Notes: a model not told the origin generated them from the sequence alone. Shown: positions 47,654-58,385, counted from the stretch's first letter. The stretch is DNA of 64,000 nt from Marvania coccoides (GCA_963854735.1 OY978101.1:682001-746000), one strand, 5' to 3'. A program made the numbers and translations.

Positions 47654-49534
47654 TCACGCATCTGTACTTCTCAGAATATGTCCCACTGGGACAAAACCAG
47701 GCGGCAGCGGCGGGGGCACCTCGCCGTTCCTCGTCCTAACCACCCTCACAACCACCTCCTGCCACTTTTCTCGCCCCGCTTCAAAATTTCCCAACGAGCA
47801 GTTCCACACAAAAAATTGGGTGGGCCGCCCCCGCGCCACAATCCACGAGTTTAGAGACACCAAGCACGTGTCAGCCACCATGAGTCTGCCGAATTTGATC
47901 GTCTCCAGGTCTGGCATGGTTGGCGCGGTAGGCGCCGATGTTGCAGCAGGCTCAGCAGGGGCTGCACCAGTGCCGGGCGCTTCTGCTTCCGCCGCGTGCG
48001 TGGTGGGTGTTAAAAGGGGGACATCCCACACACCCCGCGGCAGCATCCACGTGAAAGAAAGCTCCAACGCCTTCAATTTAGGGAAGAGAGGGCGAAAAAT
48101 GCCGGCAACCAGCTCGTTCGCTGAACTGCCCTCTGGCGTGCGAAACGCCACCAAGGAGAAGGAGGTCAAGGAAGGGAGTTGGATGCGAGGTAGGAGCGAA
48201 CACGAAAATCTACAGTCTTCGAGGCTCAGCCGCAGTAAGGAGGGTAGCAGCGGCCGGGCGCCGCCGCCGAACAAAAAGTCTATAGAGTCTTGCGAAAAAT
48301 CCAGGCCGTTAAGAACGAGAGACGCCAGCTTGGTGAATGGCTGTTTGTGGGCACGAATTACGTGTTGAATATCGTTGTCTGGGTCGATTTGCCACCCGTC
48401 GCCAACATCTACTGAAGGGAACGAAAGTTCAAGAGTCCGCAGGTCGGGCAGCTGGGCGTTCAAGAAGAAGCCCTTGAGCTGCACCATCTCTTCTTCATTG
48501 TCTGCGCTCCCAAACACGAGTTTTAAACGCTTCAGCCGCGCCAATTTGGCCTCCAAAAAGGTGACGAAGCACTCAAATGGCGTGTGGAGCAGCGACAGCT
48601 CCTCCAAACAAGACGAGCTCGACAAAATGGCGACGAGGTTGGCGCACTGTGCGGCGCCGCCATCCATGCAGTCGTCCAGGTGCAGAGTGCGCAAGGACGT
48701 AAATGAAGCGAAGCCAGCCAGGGTGACGTCTTGAAAGGGCGTGCCGACAAGCCGCAGGTGCTGCAACCGTGGCCACGCGCCTTTGGCCAAAATATCGCCC
48801 GCTTCGAAATCGTAAATACCGAGATAGGTGTCTCCCTCGATCGATAGATATTCCAGGTGAGGTAAAGAAGCGGCGGTGAGGGCACGCGCGTCGTCACAAG
48901 TGAACCCGCAAGAAAGTTTGAAGGTTTTTAGGGTCATAAAGCCTGGCAACATCGCCAGAATGGGAGATGACGACGTCCACAGGTCCAAACTGTCACCCAA
49001 CGGCACCACCGAGACCGCCAGCGTTGTGAGCGGCCAGGAAGCATGCTTGAAGGCGGCAAACGAGGGCTCCCAGACTGAGACTTTCGATTCGTTGGTGATG
49101 ATGGTGATGTCCAGGGTGCGCAGCTCTGGCCACAGGGGGCCCGCACCGGGCAGCATGGCCAGTGTCTGAGGGGACGGCTTGAGCAGCGTGAGCGCCCGCA
49201 GGCTCTGCAGCGGCAGCCGCACCAGCGCTCGAAAATCTCGGGCGGTGGCGCCAGCGCCATGCTCGTACGTCAGCTGCCGCAACTGCGGCAGCACCTGCCA
49301 GCGGCTGAAGGTCGTCATGGAGCCGCCAGAATAGGAAACTTTCTTGAGATAGCTGTCCACCAGCGCGCGAAGCTCTCGGTTGGTAAGCCGAAGGGCGCAG
49401 CGCTCGGACTCCCGCAGCCTAACCCGCCCTATGACGATGTACATGGCGTCGGCCAGTGTGACGGCAGAGCTCTCAGCCTCGGCCTGCTGCGCAACCTTTG
49501 CTGCTGCTGCTGTCTTCCGGCGGCGAGGAGCCAT
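47654..49534 (-). CDS. Leucine-rich repeat protein, single exon
   Basis: An uninterrupted frame of 626 residues. After an Ala/Lys-rich start (MAPRRRKTAAAAKVAQQAEA) comes a short F-box-like helical part (YIVIGRVRLRESERCALRLT, NRELRALVDSYLKK), then irregular leucine-rich repeats, for example LQSLRALTLL, LPHLEYLSIEG, WPRLQHLRLVG, FTSLRTLHLDDC, CLEELSLLHTPF and LPDLRTLELSF. Such F-box/LRR-like proteins are numerous in green algae and may be substrate receptors of ubiquitin ligases, but the F-box is weak and that role is inference. An Ala/Pro/Thr-rich insert interrupts the repeats near residue 530. No intron, unlike nearly all neighbours. Confidence 0.8.
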   Translation of the reverse strand: MAPRRRKTAAAAKVAQQAEAESSAVTLADAMYIVIGRVRLRESERCALRLTNRELRALVDSYLKKVSYSGGSMTTFSRWQVLPQLRQLTYEHGAGATARDFRALVRLPLQSLRALTLLKPSPQTLAMLPGAGPLWPELRTLDITIITNESKVSVWEPSFAAFKHASWPLTTLAVSVVPLGDSLDLWTSSSPILAMLPGFMTLKTFKLSCGFTCDDARALTAASLPHLEYLSIEGDTYLGIYDFEAGDILAKGAWPRLQHLRLVGTPFQDVTLAGFASFTSLRTLHLDDCMDGGAAQCANLVAILSSSSCLEELSLLHTPFECFVTFLEAKLARLKRLKLVFGSADNEEEMVQLKGFFLNAQLPDLRTLELSFPSVDVGDGWQIDPDNDIQHVIRAHKQPFTKLASLVLNGLDFSQDSIDFLFGGGARPLLPSLLRLSLEDCRFSCSLLPRIQLPSLTSFSLVAFRTPEGSSANELVAGIFRPLFPKLKALELSFTWMLPRGVWDVPLLTPTTHAAEAEAPGTGAAPAEPAATSAPTAPTMPDLETIKFGRLMVADTCLVSLNSWIVARGRPTQFFVWNCSLGNFEAGREKWQEVVVRVVRTRNGEVPPPLPPGFVPVGHILRSTDA

Positions 49535-50653
49535 CTCTTTAAATGTCTGTCAGCAAAACGGGAAATAAGGGGTTGTTAAAAATATAATGTGGCTTTATAC
49601 AGTTCTTTGGAGGGCTGCAAAGGCTCACCTGCTGCAAGCGTGCAAACTTGTTTAATTATTGCGATTGCAAAAAAAAATAAAAAAAATCTAATTCTCTCGG
49701 CTTCAGCGTGGCGGCACGTTGGTGAAGATGTATATATGGGGTTAACATAAAATTAATAATATAATTCCCGAGAGAGGAGCCAAAAAATAGCAGGCAAAAA
49801 CGACAGTAGACAGTAGCTTTCAAAAAAGAAAAGAGAGAAAGAAAGAGTACGGAAGAAAGCACACATCATCAAAACAACCCTTCTGGCGAAACCCACAGCA
49901 CTCCTTCGCCTTGCTGCCTCATGGGGTCTCGCTCTCTCAGGAGCGTTGCTGCATGCGTTGTTGTTCAACGTATAATTCTTAAACACAATTTCCCTCTATT
50001 CTTCTTTAACTGGTGGCGCACCGCACACAGAACTGTGCAACTAAGACACATATCCATGCTGGGGTACTCAGTAGTCATAGCGTTAATTGGCTAGGAGCCT
50101 GGAGGATGACAGACAGCAAGTAAGTCTGCATCCACGAATTTCAGTGTGTACTGCTAGTCACTCCAGAACGACGACCTGTCACCTATGATTGCGGGGGCGG
50201 CTCAGCATGATGCCAAGAACGTCGATGAGGACTGAGACTGGGCGTTGTTGGCTGTGGCGGTGAAATATGTTAATCGCATTCCTCCTTGTTATTAACTATT
50301 TTGATAGGCTAACAGCCAAATGCAGGAACACAATGGTGGTTTAGTGACGGGAATATTAATCCAGAAGGAAGTAAACATAAACATGTGTTCAACTCTCCAA
50401 AATTATGTGTTTTTTTGTTGTTGTCGGCACACAGAATAAGCCTTTATCTTTGTAACACATATTATATGAACTTTGTTTTCACGCATACACTCGGGAGAGG
50501 GAGACCCGTGGGTGATGCACAGAAGATGCAGCCCAGAAGGAACTCAAATTTGAGGGCCACTTAATTTTCGCATATGTCCACTATTTTTGTTTGTTAACGC
50601 TTGGCAATTTTTCAAGGTGTCAAAGAACATCGGTGCAGCCTAAACAAAGCGCG
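49535..50653. other. Intergenic region of 1.1 kb between divergent genes
   Basis: Only short frames. A moderately GC-rich stretch at about 50090-50250 has isolated motifs like snoRNA boxes but no complete box pairs, so no RNA gene is called. Confidence 0.45.
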
Positions 50654-51476
50654 ATGGCAGCCGTTTCGGCAACTGAAAAAATTACAAATGGTCGCAGTGC
50701 GTCGCACCCGCCACCGGCAAAGACAAAGGCGCTGCTTCGTGGGGTCAGCCACACCTTCGGGGCCGTCGCTGCTGCGGCCGCGGGCACCCTGTTGACTTTG
50801 GACGCTCCCACATCTACTGCACGATGGGGCTGCTTCATTTACACCCTCACCCTCACCGCAATGTTCACCATTTCCGCCACCTACCACCGCCCCACCTGGA
50901 GCCTACATGCGCGCTCAATCATGCGCAAGCTTGACCACGCTGGCATCTATTGCATCATCGCCGGTACCTACACTCCGCTCTGCCTGCTGGCTCTGGACCA
51001 AGAAACCGGCCGCCACCTGCTGTTGAGGGTGTGGGCTGGGGCGTTGGCTGGCATCGTGCACAGTCTGATCAGCAAAGGCGGCACCGGCAGCAAGGTGCTT
51101 TCAGCGGCGCTCTACGTGGCGCTGGGCTGGATTGCACTGCCCTACTCGAAGCAGATGAAGACCTCACTCACGCCGCTGGCGTCGTGGCTGGTCCTCAGCG
51201 GCGGCATCATCTACAGGTAAAAATTATGCGTTTCTATTTATCTCCTTCTTTAGTGTTTCCTCATGCAAAAATCGACGGGTTTTTTTTGTTTTTTTTTTAT
51301 TCTGCAGCTTGGGAGCGGTGGTTTACGGCGCCAAATGGCCCGACCCAGTGCCGCACGTGTTTGGCTACCACGAGGTGTTCCACGCCCTCATCATCGTGGC
51401 CTCCATCCTTCATTTCGGCGCTGTTCGCGACGTCGTAAACGGGATGAAGGCGCTGACCTGCGCAGCTGCCCCATGA
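50654..51476 (+). CDS. Hemolysin III / PAQR-family membrane protein
   Basis: Two exons, 50654-51216 and 51308-51476; 243 residues. Seven-span membrane protein of the YqfA/hemolysin III branch of the adiponectin receptor superfamily; the name is historical and a hydrolase or receptor role of lipid type is more likely. The three metal-ligand motifs are present: FTISATYHRPTW, LDHAGIYCIIAGTYTP and HEVFHALIIVASILHF. Spans include VAAAAAGTLLTL, CFIYTLTLTAMFT and LVLSGGIIYS. A polar N-terminus of about 25 residues precedes the membrane domain. The splice gives IIYSLGAVVYGAKWPDP, normal for the family. Confidence 0.92.
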
Positions 51477-51893
51477 GAGGAAGAAATAAATAAAATAGCA
51501 ATTTTTGCGCCCTCGCTTCTACTCTAGAACCCAATCCTAATAAGAGTGAAATGAACGAATGGTCGATCAGTTTCCAGCTTCTCCCCATAACTTTTTTTGT
51601 TGCTCGTTTCGATTGATTGGTTGTTTTTTCGGAAATCTTTCTTCTCCTTCATTCTGTTCCCTATTCTTTTGTTTTTAATGCCCTTGCTCCCTATTTTTCC
51701 ATTCATTCATGGCTGCCTGGTGTTGAAAAAAGACACTGTACTGGTGCTGCCCCTTGCTTTTTTGAAATCAAATAAATCTGTTGATACTCATTACTCATGC
51801 AAATACATTTCATCCCTTTTCCCTCCTGTCACGATTTTCGAAAAGTTTGAAAAACAATACCGGTGTCGTTAAAAATCCACCATTTCCAGGATT
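51477..51893. other. Intergenic region between convergent genes
   Basis: 3' flanks of the PAQR gene and the fibronectin III gene; T-rich, nothing else seen. Confidence 0.5.
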
Positions 51894-53010
51894 TTACCAA
51901 GCACAGCAGCGATCCGGGTAGTCATATGCCGACCCCGCCACCACCGGACCGTTCATTTTCTCCACAGCTGGGGCGCTCAGCGCCACTTCCGCGCTGCAGC
52001 TGCAATATTCTGCGCAGTACTGAATCACCGTTTTCGTAGAGCGGTCCAGCTGGCGCAGCCACGGGGAGGAGCAGCTCGCGGCGGCTTGAACCTCGCAGGT
52101 CTGGGGGTTGCAGCGGCCGGTGGCGGCAGAGGGGCACAGCGGGTAGTAGCCTGGCACGGCAAGGCACTTCCAGTCACGAACGACGGTGGCTTGCGTGTTC
52201 GCGTACTCCCCCCCTTTCGCGCCACTCGAGTAGCTCTGCACCGCAAACGTGTAGGACCGCCGGTCCTGCAGCCCTTTTAGCACCATGCAGCCCGTGGTTT
52301 CACGGTTTCTCGTTCCCACGCTGCGCTCGCGCTTTCTTCCTGAGTCAAAGGCACGATTTTGCGGGCGATGCGGTACTCGTTCACGCAGCCCTTCGTGACC
52401 GGAGCTTTCCAGCACAGTTTGATGCCAGGTCCGTCTGCGACGGCGATGAGGTTGACGGGGGCGGAGGGTTGGATGCCAGGGCTGCAGGCCGCCAGAGGGA
52501 TGGCGGTCACCATGGAGGGCGCGGTGCGGTTGAACTGCGTGTTCACTGCCTGCGGGAAGAAGAATTTCGTCAAAGAACTTTCTTTTGCATGCTCTCCAAA
52601 AACAAATGCAACGAAAATCACCCAACAACAATAAGAGGTGCACCCACCTCTACATAGAATGCGTATTGGTGCCCATTCTCCAAGTTTTTTACTGTGGCAT
52701 TGCGCTGGCCGCCCACAACCTCAAGGCGCTGCGGAACCCCCCGCAGGCCCTGGGGGCCAATGGAGACCGTGGTCACAGTGTACTTTTCCACGCATGCGTT
52801 GGTGGCAGGCGCCTCCCAACTCAGCGTGACATTTCCAGCGGTGCCGGGAACTGCTCTCAGACCAGACGGTGAGCCGGGAGCTCCCGCACGGCACGTTTCA
52901 GCTGGAATTTTCGCTTCACGGGGGTTGGGGGTTCCTCCCGGGAGGATGGCTGAGGCGCAGGAGCACAGCCACGCTGCAAGGAAAAGTGAAACAAGAGTTG
53001 ATGCTGCCAT
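51894..53010 (-). pseudogene. Secreted fibronectin type III protein, frame broken by an 8-bp duplication
   Basis: Exons 53010-52648 and 52549-51894. Signal peptide TLVSLFLAAWLCSCASA; two tandem fibronectin III-like domains: first with PSGLRAVPGTAGNVTLSWEA, second with APVNLIAVADGPGIKLCWKA and CVNEYRIARKIVPL. In the second domain the frame shifts: one frame runs to AAWERET and the continuation TGCMVLKGLQDRRSYTFAVQ lies in another. At that point the plus strand has ggtttc twice (52296-52301, 52304-52309), that is an extra 8 bases. The remainder is a Cys-rich C-terminal domain (CLAVPGYYPLCPSA, YCAEYCSCSAEV) ending in DRCCAW. No short intron explains the shift. Either a real null allele or an assembly error. 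Function unknown. Confidence 0.6.
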
Positions 53011-53247
53011 CGTGGGGACCTTCCTTTCAGGACCCCTAGGCCCCCCAAAAGTATTCTCGCAAGATGAACGTGGTTAGAGGAGGAGTGTTTACGAGTTTTT
53101 TGAGTCGTTTACAGCGCTCAATGTTGTCTTGGTTTCGTTTAAAAAAAAGTCAAACCTTGTTCAAAAAGTCGTTTTTTTTTGTTTAGATTCCAATGTAGTC
53201 TCCGTCACACACCATCGAATGCCATCAACCTCCCGTTTTTATGTTTA

Positions 53248-54670
53248 TTACGGAGGCATCACAGGCGGCAGCCCCGCCGCTGCCGCGGCCGCCATCTGCT
53301 GCTGCAAATACACATTTTGCAGCATCATCTGCTGCTGCATCATCGCCACTGATATGTCCGTTGCCGAGTGCTGGAGGGGGTCCAGCGCTTGCACCGCCTG
53401 TTCCGCCGCTGCTTCTGCTGCTGCTGCTGCCGCCGCTTGCGTGTTCTCCACTGCTCGTTCAGCAGCTGTGGCAGGGTCGACTTCCATCTCCTCTGCAACC
53501 CCCTCCTCGTCGGCCGCTGCGTCCTCCTCTACCGCCGGTGGGGCGGGAACGGGACGGGGCGGCACCCTAGTAGACGGCACCTGCAAAACATAGAAAAGCC
53601 CGACGAATAAATTGATTAATACTCACATTTTCTTTTCTTTTTCGAATCTAAAAAACATAGAGATATGAGCAAAGAGATATATCGCGTAATATTGATCAAA
53701 GAAAGAAAGCACTCACGATGTCTTCAAGTGTGCCCACCCCCTGCAGCGCCTCCATTGACCCTTGCTTCACCGCCGCCAAAAACTGTTCAACCAGCTCCAC
53801 CAGCCGGTCCTCAACCTCAGACGCCATGGCCTCCACGCCCGGCACCCTAAAATTCGCGTCCACGCCCGGGATAATCTCAGCCCGAGACGCCACCCCTGCT
53901 GCGTTCAGCAGCGGGGCCACCTGCTTCAGGTCCCCGCCTGGACAGTCCCAGTCTAGCTCGCCGCACAGAAACAGCACCGGCGCCTTGACGGTGTTCACTA
54001 GCTTGGACAGCGGGCCAATGGAGTTGGCGGGCGGCTCCACGCCTTGCTTCTGCTTGGGCGGCGGCGGGGCGGGGTCGAGGAGCGGGTAAGAAATAAAGAT
54101 GAATCCATGCTTGGGGCGCGGGTTTTTGTAGCCGACGAGCGAGGCGATGCGTGCGCCGTTGCCTTGCCCGATGAACACCCATTTTTTTACCCCGCGAGCT
54201 GCGTAGGGCGAGGTCATCGCGCTGTCGGCGCTGCGCTCAAAGATGCGCTGCCGTCGCTGCTCCTTCTGCTTGCAGTAGAACCGCATCACCACGTGCCCCT
54301 TGCGCGCCAGGTGGATGGCCAGGCGGGTGAAGAGGGGGCCCCGCTGGTCCTCGGCGTCCAAGCCGTGGGCCATCACAACGCCGACGTCTGCCACCGACCC
54401 GTCCTCCAGGAAGTTGGCGGGAACCGTGAGTAGCGCTGGGCATGTCTCGTTTTGACCCGCCAGCTGTGGGTGAAAAAAATAAAATGGAGTGAGAGGCAAA
54501 GAGAGGAACACCAGATTAAAAAATAAAAAAACTTAAAATAAAATAGTATGTGTTCTCACCTCCATTTCGCAGCTGACGTGGGTGACGCCGTTTTCCTCAT
54601 CCTGCTCGATGCCTCCAGGAGGCACGAATGTGCTTTGATTTGCGTCACAGGGCCAGTGAAATCGCACCAT
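53248..54670 (-). CDS. TEX30/KANL3-like alpha/beta hydrolase without catalytic residues
   Basis: Three exons, 54670-54560, 54463-53717, 53580-53248; 396 residues. Middle exon is a TEX30-type alpha/beta-hydrolase: VGVVMAHGLDAEDQRGPLFT, HLARKGHVVMRFYCKQKEQR, KWVFIGQGNGARIASLVGY, GFIFISYPLLDPAPPP, VLFLCGELDWDCPGG. The nucleophile elbow, normally GRSMGSR, reads GQGNGAR, so the Ser is gone; the usual His near ANHSM is also absent (VDANFRV). Only the acidic position remains, so this is probably a pseudoenzyme. The third exon adds a tail rich in Ala, Glu, Gln and Met (AVENTQAAAAAAAEAAAEQA, MMQQQMMLQNVYLQQQMA), likely a helix for protein contacts. Confidence 0.82.
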
Positions 54671-54757
54671 CTTTTTTTTTTATTCTTGTTTATTTTTTCA
54701 GCTACAAAATCCAAGCCTTTTGCCTTTGTTTAATGAAAATTATAAGGCGTAGTTTTC

Positions 54758-55985
54758 TTAGAGAGTTTTCCAGCTTTTTAGGAGCTTCAGGCTGCAGCAA
54801 GCTCGTCGGATTTCAAAAAGTGATGGGCTGCTCACTTGCCAGCCCCCATCTCCTCCAGCTTCAGCGACGTCAGTTGCGACAGCCGGGGCGAGCCCTTCAT
54901 CTACGACACTTTCCTCAGGCCAACCAAGCTCTCCAAACGCAAGCTCTCCAAACGTGGCCATCGTTTGTCCAGCGGCAGGTGGAATGTGCAGCATGGCCCA
55001 AAGCCGAGGTGAGTGAGGCTTGGCAGCGGAAAATTGGCCAGCCCGCTATTGTAAACTCATCATCCCCGAGGGATGCATCGCATCCGCTGACATCCAGGGA
55101 TTCAAGGCCAGTCAGCAGCGACATGGAGTCGGGGAGCGCAGCCAGTGCACTGCATCTCCCCAGAAGGAGCGTTTTGAGAGCTGTCAAGCGCCCCCCCCCA
55201 CAGAGCTTGGGAGCGACTCCAAGCCCCTGCACCACGCCAAATCGAGGCGTTCCAACGCGGCCAAGTTTCCCAGCGCTTTGGGCAGCTTTGAACAGCTGCT
55301 GCCCCTCAAACTTAGGTTTTTGAGGTGTACAAGGCGACTGATTGTCGGTGAACGATGTTCTTCTTTCACGCGCAACTTCAGCGATGTCATCAGCGTTGCC
55401 ACGGCCATGACTGCCTGCGAATTGGGGCCCCTGCCGATATCGCCGACAGTGAGCGACCGGAGAGCAGAAAACTGCAGCACCTTTAGCTGCTGCTCAGCTG
55501 AACTCGGTTCTATCTGAATGTCACCGGTTTCGAGTTTGGTGAGGCTTGCAGCCAGCGGTTCCACCCAGTAAGGCAGGCTGTCATTGCGGTTGATGCGGAG
55601 GGCTTGAAGTTGAGGCCACTGCTGCTGCAGCTGTAGCTGCACTGAAAAGGCGTCTCCGTCCTCAATAACTTTTGGGGTAATAGTCAATCTTCAGCTGCCG
55701 GAGGCTGGGCATCGGCGTGTTGAGCAGCTGCAGCAGATCTGAGAACTCCGCACAGCGGTCGATGCGCAGCTTCTCGACAGTTTTGGCCCAGCCACGCGCT
55801 GTGATCCGCCGCAGAATTGGCGGGTTGGGGATGGCGATGACAGAAATGGAGGCGTCGACCGCGGCGCACAGGCTGTTGCTGCGCAAACGCAGCGTCCGCT
55901 TGGAGGCTATGCTGAGAAAGTGATGGCGCTTGACCGCGAACAGCTGCTCCAGCAGCGGGAGAGAGGACCGTTTTCCAGCATTCAT
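54758..55985 (-). pseudogene. Decayed leucine-rich repeat gene
   Basis: Starts MNAGKRSSLPLLEQLF and reads clear LRRs: KTVEKLRIDRCAEF, MPSLRQLKIDYYPK, then in a second frame WPQLQALRINRNDSLPYW, LVHLKNLSLRGSSCSKLPKA, LAALERLDLAWCRGLESLP, then in a third LTALKTLLLGRCSALAALPD and LTGLESLDVSGCDA, and again shifted LPSLTHLGFGPCC, RWPRLESLRLESL. Frame shifts occur at an A4/T4 run (about 55670-55673), at a run of nine C on the plus strand (55191-55199) and near 55050-55062; an in-frame stop follows at 54901-54903. The repeats are of the plant disease-resistance style. Two shifts lie in homopolymers, so sequencing error could contribute, but the stop and third shift favour decay. Confidence 0.6.
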
Positions 55986-56382
55986 ACTTGTGTGTGAGAG
56001 AAAAATCTTTGAAAATGGGAATAAACGAATTTTTAAAAGGAGAGACTGATTTAAGAGTTTAAACCCTCACGCGCCCCGCAGCCGCTTGCACAGGAAGCGG
56101 TTATTTTAAACAAATTTTATAGCGAAATAAAATTGAGCACGGTGAAGAGCTGCTCTTCAACTCGGTGGTGACTCAGCTCGAGCTTGGTTCCATCACAGGG
56201 CGCCCGACAACATTTTTAAAACATCTTTAAAAACTCTCACAAAACCCCTTTTGACTTGCGAAAAAGCTAGTTTCATTCCGTAAAGCTTTTCCGAACAACT
56301 CGAAATTATTTTGATCTTTCACGTCCAAAACCCTTTGCTTCCTTACCACCACACAGCGCTCATCGCTCTCAACTCTAACGCA
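55986..56382. other. Intergenic region
   Basis: Divergent flanks of the LRR pseudogene and the plastid protein gene; nothing recognised. Confidence 0.45.
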
Positions 56383-56903
56383 ATGTCGACTGCGTCCTTG
56401 ATCTCCCACCCGCAGCTTGCCCGCGTCCCCTCCCAAGTGCCTCAACGCAGACGCTTCTCTGCCACCCCTGTTTTCGCCCAGAAGCAGCAAAGTGGCATCC
56501 ACGACCCCGCTGGGCCCGCTGGAGCTCGGGGCACGGGCGAGAACCGCGCCCGCAAGGAGGCGGCAGCCCAAGAGCAGAGCTACAAGCTCGCGGGAGAGCA
56601 CTTGGCCAAGGAAGACGCTCGCGCAGGGCAGCGGGCGGGCGGGCACCTGCCTGGAAGTGCCGGCGTGGGCGACCGCGTGGCCGCTGTCAACGCGGAGCTC
56701 GCAGAAATGGCAGAGGCGAGTTTTTCGACATTTTGGGGCCTTTTTTCGGAAGGGCGACCAATGACGAATACAATGATTTTCTGTTATTGTTGCAGGAGAA
56801 GGCAGACGAGGAGTATTCCCACATGGGCAAGGCTGAGAAGCTGCTGTTGGAGGCCAAGGCTGCGTTGTACAGCTGGACGAAGGACGGTGTGGAGCCGCTT
56901 TGA
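56383..56903 (+). CDS. Unknown small plastid-targeted protein
   Basis: Two exons, 56383-56715 and 56796-56903; 146 residues. The first 34 residues (MSTASLISHPQLARVPSQ, then QRRRFSATPVFAQ) are Ser/Arg-rich without acid residues, a good chloroplast transit peptide. The mature part is hydrophilic, rich in Ala, Gly, Glu and Lys (GPAGARGTGENRARKEAAAQ, LAGEHLAKEDARAGQRAGG), somewhat like LEA or seed-maturation proteins, followed by a likely helical end (KADEEYSHMGKAEKLLLEAK, SWTKDGVEPL). The intron has a GC donor (GAG|GCGAGT), the only choice that keeps the frame. I do not recognise a family; a role as a stress-protective plastid protein is speculation. Confidence 0.7.
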
Positions 56904-57297
56904 AGAAAACAAGACGTTTCCGTAAATATACCGTAACCCCTTTCCTTTTAAAAAAACGGCGTAGGCATGAAAAAAAAAGAGCAGGGTTGGAATTCTTCCC
57001 TTCTTTTATCTACCCAACTGCCTTGCTCTCTCGCCAAATGCATTCCTCCTTCTTCGCTGAGGCGATGTGTATAATTTTACTGAATGATGATGAATAAGAA
57101 AATAATGGATATATACACTTAAGCTAATAAACGTTCCTTGTGTAAACAAATATTTTTGTCAAGCAAGTCATTCAATTTGCGAATCAAGGAGAAAGAATGA
57201 AAAATAGGACAGTGTTAGGTCTCTGAAGAAATTGTTTTAATAAGTAGAGTAATGAGGTCTTAGCCAGTGTTAGGTCATTAAATCTTGAAAACTGTCT
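56904..57297. other. Intergenic region between convergent genes
   Basis: AT-rich 3' flanks. A phrase containing agtgttaggtc recurs near 57212 and 57264; no gene. Confidence 0.45.
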
Positions 57298-58385
57298 TCA
57301 ACCCCTGGCGCTGAACACTGCTTTCCCGCTGGGAGTCATTTTGAAGCGTTCGTCGATGACCAGCCCAGCTGCTAACACGACGTCCCTGTAATACGCGCTG
57401 CACTGGTACCCCACTCTCTGTGGAATATGCGATGCAAATAAACCCCACCTGTCACCCACGCCATGGTGCCGCACCACCTCCATGAACTGGCGGTGCTCCT
57501 CCTCGGTCCACTCCCCCTGGGCCTGCTGCTGGTCGGGCGCCTGAAGGTGGAGAATTAATGGTTAGTGTGTAGGAGAATAAAAGTGAGGGGTAAAAGAACA
57601 CAGAAACGCGAGTGTGCAGAGAGTTACGCACCACGTGGCGGTAGAAAAAGGCGTTGGGGTTGTTTCGGAGCTGCGTCGCTGCAAAGTCTCGCGCCGCGGT
57701 GCGTCCGCTTCCCAGTTTTTGGCGCTTAGCAGTGGCGACAGCGGCTGCCGCCGCCTCCTCGCTGGCGGCGATGCCAAACTTTTCAACCACCCTGGACGCG
57801 ACCCACCCGCGGTACACGCCATCTGTCCGCGGCACAGAGCTCAGGTTCTCGTTATTTTTAAAGTACTCTTCCATTGAGACCAGCAGCTCCTCGTCCATAA
57901 GAGCAGCAGCAGCAGCCCCGCTATCTTCCGCGTTGATTTCCTTGTGATCGGCTGCCTGATGCTCGGGGGCATCCTTGCGGGTGCGGGCGGACACCCGGCG
58001 GGGGCCGGAGGGCGCGGCAGCAGGAGCAGGAGCAGCTCGGGCACGCCTCTTCTTCTTTGCTTCGGAACCTGGCTGCGCGGGGGCCAGCGCATTGGCAGCG
58101 AGCTCGCGCAGCCCCATCTGCCGCATTACTTCCTGCGCGCATTTGGAAGTTATGGGAGTGCGCGTATTTGGTGTGTGAGTTTTTATGAAGATCGAGTTTT
58201 CAACCGGTGCGTACCTCGTTGCGCTTGATGCGCTCCATGCGTTCCCGCTCGTACGCATTCTCCTCCTCAACCGCAGGGGAGTGCTGCGGTACAGGGCTGT
58301 CTGCGATTTGGTAGTTGTTTTCACATGGCTGCAGGCTTGTGACGCCATCGGCGGCCGCAGGGACGCCAGCTGCAGCCACTTCCAT
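57298..58385 (-). CDS. Myb/SANT-domain protein
   Basis: Three exons, 58385-58215, 58132-57632, 57540-57298; 304 residues. N-terminal acidic and charged region (PAVEEENAYERERMERIKRN), then MRQMGLRELAANALAPAQPG, a basic Ala/Pro/Arg segment (EAKKKRRARAAPAP, RRVSARTRKDAPE) that may be a nuclear signal, and a conserved-looking helical part (YRGWVASRVVEKFGIAASEE). The last exon has one Myb/SANT repeat: GEWTEEEHRQFMEVVRHHG, GDRWGLFASHIPQRVGYQCS, AYYRDVVLAAG, with three regularly spaced aromatic residues. Probably a nuclear DNA- or chromatin-associated factor. A single repeat does not fix the subfamily. Confidence 0.8.

Noticed and set aside
50090..50250. Possible snoRNA or other structured RNA
   Set aside because: TGATG and CTGA-like words occur but not as properly spaced box C/D pairs, and no match to U1-U6, U3, SRP or MRP signatures could be made by eye.
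50654..51476. Reading the hemolysin III name as a toxin
   Set aside because: The motifs are those of the PAQR/YqfA membrane family present in all kingdoms; toxicity is not implied.
52277..52345. A mini-intron of about 38 bases to explain the fibronectin gene frame shift
   Set aside because: It would remove the conserved strand TGCMVLKGL that aligns with the first domain, and is far shorter than any other intron here; the 8-bp duplication explains the shift better.
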